Source of the DNA: Paragonimus skrjabini miyazakii
Taxonomy: Eukaryota > Platyhelminthes > Trematoda > Plagiorchiida > Troglotrematidae
Assembly: GCA_014338405.1 (NCBI GenBank)
Contig: JTDE01000263.1
Span: 251,874-315,873 of the forward strand
Reading direction: 5' to 3'
Length of the DNA stretch: 64,000 nt
The position numbers and the translations under genes are program-made. Of the stretch, positions 22,395-31,800 are shown one piece after another (positions within the stretch are counted from its first letter, which is position 1; each line of letters begins with the position of its first letter). The notes below the pieces were generated by a model. It worked only from the letters and a program-made list of their open reading frames with translations. It ran no database searches and was not told the origin of the DNA.

Positions 22395-22435
22395 TTGCGA
22401 TATGTTAACATTTCGTTTACTCTCATCAGTCGCAA
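22395..22435 (-). ncRNA. Hammerhead ribozyme motif, intact core
   Basis: Read on the minus strand it has helix I (TTGCGA), the core CTGATGA, an eight-base helix II region GAGTAAAC, GAAA, a helix III hairpin (ATGT, loop TA, ACAT counting A15.1-U16.1), a cleavable ATA, and the other helix I strand TCGCAA. Helix I pairs perfectly over six bases. All core bases I can check are the consensus. Helix II is weak, since only the outer G-C pair is clear. The helix III sequence ATGTTAACAT is a perfect palindrome, so two copies could pair as a dimer. Hammerheads are known in Penelope-like elements, where they are thought to process the element RNA. Confidence 0.72.
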
Positions 22436-22437
22436 AC

Positions 22438-22606
22438 NNNNNNNNNNNNNNNNNNNNNNNNNNNNNNNNNNNNNNNNNNNNNNNNNNNNNNNNNNNNNNN
22501 NNNNNNNNNNNNNNNNNNNNNNNNNNNNNNNNNNNNNNNNNNNNNNNNNNNNNNNNNNNNNNNNNNNNNNNNNNNNNNNNNNNNNNNNNNNNNNNNNNNN
22601 NNNNNN
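22438..22606. other. Assembly gap (N run)
   Basis: A run of N inside the inverted arm of Penelope-like element 1. Assemblers often fail at inverted repeats, which fits its place. The true length is unknown. Confidence 0.95.
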
Positions 22607-22699
22607 GGTTATTTTGATATAACTATTTTGAATGATCCAGGTGGGTCAATCTGATGACCTGTTATCATGAGGTGTCTGGCAATTGATGATGCCGATCGT

Positions 22700-23790
22700 C
22701 ACGGAAACACCGCGAATGAGAGGTGCACCAAAAATACACAAGGAAGAAATGCGACTGCGACGAATTTTGTGTATAAACAATTTGGCATATTATAAAGTTG
22801 GTTGAAATTTCGGACCCCATTCGTAAAATGTTACCCCCTCCACTGCCTAAAGGATTCCTTTGAACTAACAGAGACATCAGAAGGAGTGTCGGTGAGTTCA
22901 CAAGTTGTGTATTAAATTGACGTTGATTCACTTTTCACGAACATTCCGCTTCGACAGACAGTTAAGATTTTATGTGATTTTATTTCCAGCCAAAACTGTG
23001 ATATTGAAAATCCATCGGAATAGCTTAAGGATCTCATTTTACTGTGCACAGAAAATGTCAGGTTAAAGTTTGAAGGACTTTTCTATAGACAATTAGATGG
23101 AGTGGCTATGAGTAGTCCGTTAGGCCAACATTAGCCGACATATCCTTGGTAATGGTAGAATGACAATTCCCAGAGAATATGGCCAAAACCGTATTATACA
23201 AACGATTTGTTGACGATGTTTTGAATTTTACGAATACTCATCATTTTGATTTAGTTCCTAATCTTCTTAAATCTATTCATCCGAACCTATCATTGTCTCA
23301 CGAAAGTGAAGCATACGGTAGTTTAACATTCTTAGATATGCTCAACACTAGGCGTGGGGGTGGAACAATACAGCGATCGGTCCATCGCAAAGCAACATGG
23401 GGCGGACAACATCTCCAGTTCTCCATCTTTGTTCCGATATCATACAAGCGAAGTTTGGTCACAACCCTATTTTATAGGGCCAGACATATTTGCACCCCCG
23501 ACAGGCTGCAGATAGAACAAAACATGCTGAGGAACAAGTTGCTGGCAAACGGATATCCTGAAAAGTTAACTGACATTCATAGCTGGAGTAACAAATGCAA
23601 TGATCCAGTGCAAACAGCTCAAAAGAAAGGCATTCTTATTTTTACAATTCAAAGGCGATAATCTGTCAAATGACAAAGTACAAATTACAATGTACTCTAT
23701 CCCGTACGTACGCAGCAGCCCAATTACATTTAGTTCAAACCGCCAAAGGACCCGTTCTACACAATCGCTAACGCAGTTTGTTTGACCAAT
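22700..23790 (+). pseudogene. Penelope-like reverse transcriptase, decayed
   Basis: Pieces of one RT are read in several plus frames. In order they are a conserved RGAPKIHK block, a DVDSLFTNIPLRQT block (first catalytic Asp region), ILLCTENVRLKF, GVAMSSPLG, and the KRFVDDVL box in the open stretch 23179-23661. The last includes HESEAYGSLTFLDM and SVHRKATWGGQHLQF, the thumb side typical of Penelope RT. The order and spacing parallel element 2 at 47170-48200, where the frame is intact. Multiple stops and indels lie upstream of 23179. The enzyme would have primed on nicked DNA at the integration site. Confidence 0.8.
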
Positions 23791-23796
23791 CTGTCT

Positions 23797-24110
23797 CTCA
23801 CGTTGTTTACCAGATCACCTGCAGTTGCGGTGACGTTTACATAGGCAGAACAGATCGACAGCTATCTCAGTGAGTGGCAGAACACATCCCAAACTGGTTA
23901 AAACAACTCATGACAGAGCAATCTGAAACCGGTGAATCGGTTGGTGGAAGCCCCGCATCATCGATTGCCAGACATCTCATGATAACAGGTCATTAGATTG
24001 ACCCACTTAGATCGCTCAGAATATTGTTACATCAAAAGAACCCAAAGCTACTGACCTCTAGCGAAGCCATGTTGATTAGAACTCACCAGCCGACGCTATG
24101 TGCACAAAAG
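23797..24110 (+). pseudogene. GIY-YIG endonuclease domain of Penelope-like element 1
   Basis: The plus-strand translation has VVYQITCSCGDVYIGRTDRQ at the start, then AEHIPNW, SSIARHLM and SEAMLIR. The CSC then YIGRT arrangement with the following His/Glu region is the GIY-YIG nuclease with the Penelope-specific cysteine motif. It would nick target DNA for integration. At least two stops (near 23872 and 23994) inactivate this copy. In the inverted left copy of the same region the second of these positions still reads as a sense codon. Confidence 0.8.
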
Positions 24111-24155
24111 TGGTTGAAACAACCTATAGGGTTGCCGTGGTGGTGAGGAAATAAT

Positions 24156-24210
24156 ACATGATTTGACTGTATATTTGACTGTATGATTTGACTGTACATG
24201 ATTTGACTGT
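24156..24210 (+). repeat. Short tandem repeat, four imperfect units
   Basis: Units of 12-15 bases built on ATGATTTGACTGT occur four times in a row. The array lies between the end of the GIY-YIG region and the hammerhead motif, so it is part of the non-coding 3' end of the Penelope-like element. Confidence 0.75.
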
Positions 24211-24255
24211 CTATCTCTATTTGTACGTCATACATATAAACCACATGTTTTACGT

Positions 24256-24296
24256 TTGCGACTGATGAGAGTAAACGAACTGTTAACATATCGCAA
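24256..24296 (+). ncRNA. Hammerhead ribozyme motif, one core change
   Basis: The plus strand shows TTGCGA, CTGATGA, GAGTAAAC, GAAC, TGTTAACATA and TCGCAA. It is the same as the minus-strand motif at 22395-22435 except that GAAA is GAAC, so the first pair of helix III is lost. That change should reduce or abolish cleavage. Together the two motifs form the outer ends of the inverted repeat of Penelope-like element 1. Confidence 0.6.
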
Positions 24297-26329
24297 CCTG
24301 TCTTCTTCTACACTGACAAGAAACAAATCCTTACGTGGTAAGTTCCAGATCACTGTGACCAAACGCAACTATACCCCGTTCAGATTAAGAACGAATGTTT
24401 ACTAATGTTCGCAGTTTACCCAAAGATGAGTGGTGTGAACATGCTGAGAGTGGTATTTGTGTAAGGAGTATGTTGTGAAATAATAGTTCATCGGTTTCAA
24501 GAGAAGGTAGGCCGCAAGTTATTCACAACACAACTGTCAGATTACAATGTACGACCAAAAAGATTAACAAACAAGATCAATTCCGGATACGTACATGATT
24601 GTTGAAACACAACACAGTCGTTACTCGTCGATACAGTGAAGAAAAGCCTTTAGGTGCCAGCTGTATAATTCTTTTAGTGTCCGACACTCAGTTAAACCCT
24701 GAAATTCTGTTCACCGAGTTATCTGCCAAGACACGTACCCTCATGTCTTCCGAAAACGGGAGATCCGGTTTTTTTGTATTATTTCTGCTTACGAAGAAAA
24801 GCCATTCAGAAAATGATTAAAGATGCATATCAGTTCCTGAAGTCAGCCGGCTATCATCTGAATGATATCGTGCATTTGTCTATAGGCCAGACTATTGCAG
24901 TTTTCATGTTGACTAAATTTGACGTCTGCTGAAAAGGTGCAATCAAAAATCAGACTATCCCCATTGGTTGAGAACTTGACTGGTGCTGGCTTATTCCATC
25001 GATTGTTGATTCATTTATAAGGTGTCCATATCAAGGTTTGCTCCAAAGCTAACGTGCGTTCATGTAGCACGATTGTCCACTCAGTGTGAATTTGCTTCGC
25101 GTGTCATATACGTATGCGCTTCTTGATAGCGAACTAAAAGTACATAATGGGTTAGCTTGTTCCTATGAAGTTCACGACTTCTTACGGTGACATATTATGG
25201 ATATCATAACCTACGTTTATCTCAGTTAGTAGCAGACGTATCAACGAGTGAACCACGACATTATACATTCAGACCGCGACCAGAATAGTAAGTAACTCTA
25301 TGGTTTTATGGGTATATTTTTTATGGGCATATATATTGCATGATACTTATTTGGAGAATAGCAAAAGATGAATAAATGTAAGATTCCGTGATTAATTCAA
25401 TCGGCCAAAGAAATTTGTAACAACACTTAGTTTGATTTACTAGTCTTCAAGTTTCAGAAGAAACACCATGCCTGTTGTTTCTGTCGCTGGTTCGAATCCA
25501 GCCGAAGCCCTGACTTTTCACAGCTGGGTCTCATCTAAAATCATAAATCTGCCACACTATTCATTAATAATATATTTTTAGGTAATTTTTAAACAAACCT
25601 GTAACCTTAAAGTAAATTAGTACGAATATTTGGCGACCTAATGGGGCATTGTAGATTGGAAGGAAGTTGCTGGAAAATATAACGTTGAATTGTGCCGTTG
25701 AGGCAATCCAGAACTGAAGACAACTATCAAATGAGGAATTATAACTCATATTTCGACTTGAAGACTTTTGCCAGTAGACGATTGTTACAACATAAAACAT
25801 TTAAGTCATCGCCAGCTAATTAACCAATAGCGAAATTTGGGTGTATTGATCGCAAACAGTAATTCGATCTAACTGTATCGCTTTCGCAATTAAGTGTACC
25901 GGCTTCATGATGAATGCTCAAAAATGTGTTTGTTTGCATATCTCCGGATGACAGCAATGTATAAATTGTTGTAGAAAATGGTTCCTGTTGCGGCTAATTT
26001 TGCCTTATGTGAAACGAAATTCTTCTCATAATTAGTCTAAATACGAGAGTTCAGTGGAATTGTACACAAATGAAAGTTTTTCAAACAGTCGGAGTGAAAT
26101 GTGTGAAAAATGTAGGTTCGGGAAACATAATGTTCTTCAGTATACACAATAGTAAGTTGGGATACGTACAAGATGAAACAGGTTTCCGCATGAGTTAAAC
26201 ATAGGTTCAACTTCACGGATTTTGGGTTAGTTGTAGTTTATTCAAAACAGACAGAAGACTTCGCGGGAGGTCAGCACTTTGATTTACTTTCAACGACCAC
26301 CAACGTAAAACCACCAGATCTTATGTAAA
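24297..26329. other. Mostly non-coding, with one tRNA-like repeat
   Basis: Apart from the tRNA-like repeat at 25462-25535 I see no gene or recognised repeat. The open frames are short and without domains. Confidence 0.4.
25462..25535 (+). repeat. tRNA-like repeat, family 2 (3' half)
   Basis: It contains GTTGTTTCTGTCGCTGGTTC with a perfect B box GGTTCGAATCC at 25489-25499, then AGCCGAAG and a CAGCTGGGTCTC tail. The same blocks are found at 61331-61385, 57016-57048 and, inverted, at 61185-61220. The A-box half is poor here. Confidence 0.55.
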
Positions 26330-26795
26330 CTGGTTAGTCTGTCTCCTACGTGAAATAGCAGTTCATTTTCAGCTACAGTGGTATCTATATAGGCAGGACA
26401 GATCGACCCTTGCATCAGCGTTTGGTGGAGCACATTCCTAAAGAGTCATCAACCGTAATATAAAAAAATGACCTGCTGACTGTAACGAGTTCGAAGAACC
26501 AGTCTTCATCGGTCGCCAGACACACCTTACCAACCGGTCACCGAGATATTCCTGCCAGATCGTTCAAGGTGTTACATAATCGTAACCCGAAATTGTTAGC
26601 GATTAGTGAAGCAATGCTAATCAGATGACATCGGCCAGTTTTGTACGCACAGAGGGTGTGACGCACTGTCAGCGTACGAAAGCTCAACTCTATGTGGTTG
26701 GTTCACGTAATTGTTAATGCGACGTGCAATTCGTAAAAAAAATTGATGATTCTACGTTGACGACTGATGAGAGTAAATTGTGAAATATATGTTTT
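26330..26795 (+). mobile_element. Penelope-like element 3, GIY-YIG fragment and 3' end
   Basis: The translation shows GIYIGRTDRPLHQRLVEHIP near 26378-26440, then SVARHTL and LLAISEAMLIR, parallel to element 1 at 23835-24080. At least three stops break it. The 3' part ends with a degraded hammerhead-like stretch (26757-26795) where CTGATGAGAGTAAA is kept but the GAAA and helix III are scrambled. The RT part is absent, so this is a 5'-truncated copy, the usual outcome of target-primed insertion. Confidence 0.75.
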
Positions 26796-29700
26796 CTATG
26801 TTTTGACTAAATGAATGAAGGGAACTGAGTGTTATAATTACGACTACTTTTGGCAGTAATCGAATGAAAATAATCACTGGTTGTAGAAATGTGAATGCAC
26901 AGCCTCTGAATTATTTGTTATCCATAACATAGAGAACCCTCAAATAGAAGTTACTATCCTTCATGCGAAAATAAGCGCTTTGGGCTTGTAAAAACAATCC
27001 CAATTTTAATACAATTTTAAATATTTATTCACATTGATATACAGGAACTGCACGATGCACTCTTGATCTATTACTCGCTTTTGTGCTTACTGAAAGGTTT
27101 CGAGATTTGTTCAAGATGGGCAATCACAACACAACTGAACAACCAGCATCTACAACGTACAAACAAACACACTAAAGGCAACGGGTTTAGTTCCAACGAA
27201 GCTGTCATTTATTTAGGTTGATGGACTTGCACATCTTATGTGTCTGGCACCATGTGGTTTCTTAAATGTCTGACTGAGCCAAAATGTTTCGTTCGGCAAG
27301 TGTTTAATCCGTCGAATAGTAAACAAGATAAGAAATGTCGAATATCCAAGCCCCCCAGCGGTCATATAAAATATGGGCCGTCTGATTTTTGTGGCTCTCT
27401 GCAGTCGAATTTAAATGTAAAGTATTTTAAGAACATGAAATTCATCAGGTTATCTGGATTGATTCAACACAATATAAACCGTGCATTTATTGTTGGTTGC
27501 CTTGTAGTTCAAGTTTTTATTAAATGAGCGATTTCTAAACGTGACCATCACAAACTAGGGGCAAAAAACCCTAGAGAAAAGGGTTGTTAAAAAACACTTT
27601 CAAGGAAGGAAAGTACAAACGACAGTGTCAATAAATAGGTGAACCACTCCCACAAATAGGGGAATCATACAAGAAAATGATGCACATATGACAGTTGCAA
27701 TGCTTTTCTTTTTAAACAGTAAGGCTTTCTATACTGATTAGCCTGCGAAAACTGACCAGTGCTATTGGCTTTGAATAATGTGTAATTGCGGCGACGGCGC
27801 ATTAAGTGGTTACGTTTATGCAACTGCACCTCAATCATAACCATGTACATGTACAGAAGTATTTGGTTATATCAAGTAATTTTGCCGATGTGTTTGAAAT
27901 GGTTTTACACCGGTTGATCAACCAGGCGGGCACGTTTATGGTAAAGAGTAACTCAGCCTTGATTACACTCTGTGGTGAAATTGCCAGTTGCGTAACATGC
28001 AAGCTGTCAAAACACAGGGTGCGTGCATTAAAACAAGAAGCCTAATAACTTATCCAAGAAAGCGCACGTGCTAAGCGGATATGGACCGAAAACTTAGTAA
28101 AACATGATCATAGCTTACATGACTTGACAGAAATAAGACACATATGTGTTAAACTAAAACCGTTTCAGTTTCTCTGAGTCGTCGAGTGCCGGTAGACCAG
28201 AGATTGAAGTCAGTGATCAAACTCAGAAACCGAGACAATGGTCCGAGTTAGGAGTTTGTTGGCATGTGACCCTCTGTTGACATCAGTCAGTCACAACGAC
28301 TACAGCGAAATTGCGGACAACTGCTTCGTCCATGTTACCTTGCGTTCGCACAGCGTACAAAGGGAAATCAGATGGAGGTACCGTCGATAATCATCATAAT
28401 AGCAGAACATCGCATGTTTACGGTCAAGAGACTTACGCACTTGACTACGGGGTCGCGGTTAACTGTTTCGTAGGAGCATTGGTGGATAATTCCTATTTTG
28501 TAAGCCAGCCATAAGCGTCTGATCATTTTAAATTTACAAAAAATGCGTTACACCTGGGTAGTTGTATGTATTTTTAATGCCGATTTTGCTCGTACTGTTT
28601 ACTTGGCAGGCAGATATGCAGGGGGTATGTGAAAAAGTACACCAGATAATGGACTAAATCGTAGTAGATCCGCTTATAATCAATAGACTGATCAAACTGG
28701 AATTCGTAAAAATGTTTGCGATGCCTTCTTTCAGTCAACTGATTGGTCAATACCATGATAATAAGTCTGAATTCATAGAGATTATATAAATTTGTAGAAG
28801 CCATGGACATTGATCAATCAGAAATGCTCAAAAACATGGCACGTCAAGTTGCACACACCAATTCGTAGCATAATGCTGCTTATGTTATACCGAAAAAGCT
28901 GAACTATGCTTAATCACAAAAAGAAAGTGCACCGTAGTCATCACGAAGAAATTTAAATATCATCCGATCCGGTAGACAGGAAGATCAAGCTTTATTTGTT
29001 CATGCTTACAAGCACGGAAGAAATCGTCTTCACTTGCGATTAATGTTCGAAACGTAGATGCCAGACTTGATGGACTACTGAATATTCAAGGAAAGTCCAT
29101 ATATGACGTAGTGTACCAATAAAAAGTGGAATTTATATGTCATACGACTAATTTGATATTGTCTATTTTTTGGGTAACCTAGAAAAAGGAATCGTAAAAA
29201 TGTGTCTTAAAGATTACTACGGTTGATGTTACGTTAGCTGAGCAAAAACCAGATCGTTCCACTTGGCGGCATAGTTCTACGGAGAACTGATGAATTTAGA
29301 GAGAATGTTTGCATGAGAAACTGAATGAAACTGAATAACATGGTTTTCAGCCTTTTGCCACCTCTTTTTTCTCAATCGAGTGTTTATCATGATGTATGCA
29401 AACAGTTGATTTCAGTAACCACTAGTAAACAGGTATGATATAAAAGCTTTAATATGCTACCCAATGTGGAGCGTTTTACTGAGGTGAATATTATGCGGAT
29501 GTGATCATATTGAAACATATCATCAATCGGTTTAGTATTTTAAATTGGATATTAATATTCTGTCTACATCGAGGTGTAGTTAGAAGAGAAGTATTCACAT
29601 TTCGAGGTTTTAGTCAGAAACTACTATATCAAGCTGTTCGTGTGTTAAGTATACACACAGTACCTGACGACTGTGCGATTAGATGAGACAATCAAAAGCC

Positions 29701-30599
29701 ATTGCTTTGTGCCTTGGACGGTGGTTGAAGCCCTTGTTGTAAAACTCGTCGACGCAAGACAGGCAATTTGTTATGCTGACGCCGATGAACTTGCTCACAG
29801 CATGACTGTTGCTTGCGCAGTCTATATGGGTGAAGGACATGTTTGTTTTCAAGTGTGCCACATTTGTAGTCTAATATGTCTGGGAGACAAATGAGAACTC
29901 AAGCCACTTGCCACTCATTCTACTTGTGAAGGTCAGTTTCATCGATCCTCAGAAATAATGCCGAAATGGACTGGAGGTGGAACAAAGTCGTTCAGTGGTA
30001 AAGCACTACAGGGTTACTTAGCTTAAGATGTAAGGATTATTGTGTATTTGTTTTTTCGTTTGTTAGTCTAGAATTGCTAGTTTACTGAAGAGAGAGAGGA
30101 AGGTGATACTGATATCAATTACCTATCGCACGATGAAGGCTTCGAAACAAGGCATTGTAAATATCCAGTGTTTAGATGCCGTGAATACCTGTTACTGTGT
30201 GGCGGTGCAACATATATTTTACATACAGAAGCATCCTTTATATCAGGTAAATACCTTAAGGATTGAAATTGGAAGATTCAGATTAGTTTACATCTGGATT
30301 ATTTCATATTTTAGATTCAATCTCAAATACATACTTTGTTCGTTTGGGTCAATGAAACCCGTGATTTCAATATAAATGAGAGGTTTGTGATCTCGGGGTA
30401 GTCAATTGGAATGAACAGAGTCTCTCTACTCATTCTTCTTTCGAAACGGCCAGATACTCTGAATACTACTGACACAGGGTTACGGTTAAGCGTTTGGGTG
30501 TAACTGATCAAACATGCCTATTGCGAGGTTACTGGATTCAAGATTAACATGCTGTTCTCATAAACACGACGTTCAGGGCGCTAACGTCAGCTCCGATAA
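26796..30599. other. Non-coding sequence, nothing recognised
   Basis: Short frames only. A 73-codon plus frame at 29673-29894 is cysteine-containing but matches no family I know. It is probably intronic, or intergenic downstream of the vWA gene. Confidence 0.4.
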
Positions 30600-30735
30600 G
30601 AATATACACTTCTAGTGAACTCCTGTAAGAGTGAAACACGAATCTACTGCTTCTTTTTAAAGTGGACTGACCGAAAGTTTCACCTGAATGCAAGGACCGC
30701 AACCATACGTGATTGATGTTCAGTTTGAACAACAT
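30600..30735 (+). repeat. Diverged SINE family 1 body
   Basis: Blocks GTAAGAGTGAAACACGAATC, then TACTGCTTCTTTTTAAAG and TGATTGATGTTCA line up with the body of the family (GAGAGCGAAACTCGAGTC, GTGCTTCTTTTCGAAAG, GGGTGATGTTCA). The tRNA-like head is missing. It is old, with many substitutions. Confidence 0.5.
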
Positions 30736-31754
30736 ATTTACTTCCAACATAATTTGAGCCAAAGGATATTAATTATAACAGAAAAGTGTTGCATTTTGGG
30801 AGTTCTCCGGAGGTCCCATCTAGTAAGTATTTCGTCTTGCTAATACGAAACTGGAAGATGGGTCTGGTTGTACTGAGACTGGATGGCTGTAATTTTTTTG
30901 ATGCAGGTTAAACTGCCGTTCACTTCACACAAACAAAGTGGTAGATGAATCCTCTTCATCTGTGAACGTCAACTACGCAAAAGATTTTCAACTGGTTGAA
31001 ATAAAATAAATACTTTCTTATATCCAGTTCTGTCGTTTTGTTGTTGAAGTTATTGATTCAATGGGACAAGTTAGTGTCTCTAATTCGGACTACATACTCC
31101 CGTGGAGTCAATTCCGATCAAGGCTTTATAGATTTAGATGTTGTATCAACACAAAAGATGAGGTTATCGAAGAACAAACATACAGATAAAAAAGTTTCAT
31201 TCACTGGCTATGATAGTATAACATTTGTTAGCATTGCAAACGACTAACAAATTAAAGTCGGCAGGTTAAGGCGATCGCATGTTTGCACTTGCTCACACGC
31301 AAACATTGTCATGTTGGCGGTCAGGTTTGCTTAATGTACCTGAAATGAGTGCCAAGGGTTTGATGGGAAAAAGACTGTTCTATTTAGAAACAGATAACTA
31401 ACACAAATCTATGTCGGTGCGAAGTAATTATAATCCGGTTTTGCTCTGGAACGGAGAGTGGAGCATAAAGGTTTTGTGCACTTTTACAACAAATGATACT
31501 TCTGCTATGCGAAACCAGATGGGGACCGCCACAATAGTTAAATCTGAACAGAGCACGAGATCACATCATTGATGTAGAAAACAAATCGATGAAAGTGTTT
31601 GTTTTGTTGTGCACTCAAACGTCCAATGAGGTATACAGAATGGGTTAATGATTCCCTAACGGTCTGGCTAGGTAAAAGATACCTAAGGATTTTTACGTTT
31701 GAGTGCAAGCTTGCATGATTCATGTAACACGGGATTCTCTTTGAGACCTTCATC
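30736..31754. other. Non-coding sequence, nothing recognised
   Basis: Only short frames without domains are present, and no repeat copy was recognised. Confidence 0.4.
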
Positions 31755-31800
31755 ATTTCGATATGTTAACATTTCGTTCACTGTCATTAGTTGCACACAT
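31755..31800 (-). ncRNA. Relic of a hammerhead motif
   Basis: The minus strand reads CTAATGA, CAGTGAAC, GAAA, TGTTAACATA, matching the Penelope-associated hammerheads except that the core CTGATGA has become CTAATGA. Helix I no longer pairs. No reverse transcriptase is recognised next to it, so it is probably a solo terminal fragment. It should not be active. Confidence 0.5.

Larger units (their letters stand above)
22395..24296 (+). mobile_element. Penelope-like retroelement 1, decayed, with inverted 5' flank
   Basis: The plus-strand coding relic starts with RGAPKIHK near 22711 and runs through VDSLFTNIPLRQT near 22922 and the GVAMSSPLG motif near 23100. FVDD, the catalytic box, is at 23206-23217, and a GIY-YIG nuclease end follows at about 23797-24110. 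RT followed by a GIY-YIG nuclease is the hallmark of Penelope-like elements. At the left side an inverted copy of the 3' end is present: 22634-22688 is the reverse complement of 23955-24023 with a few transitions. Hammerhead ribozyme motifs mark both outer edges, at 22395-22435 minus and 24256-24296 plus. Part of the inverted arm is hidden by the N gap. Many stops and frame changes show it is dead. Confidence 0.85.
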
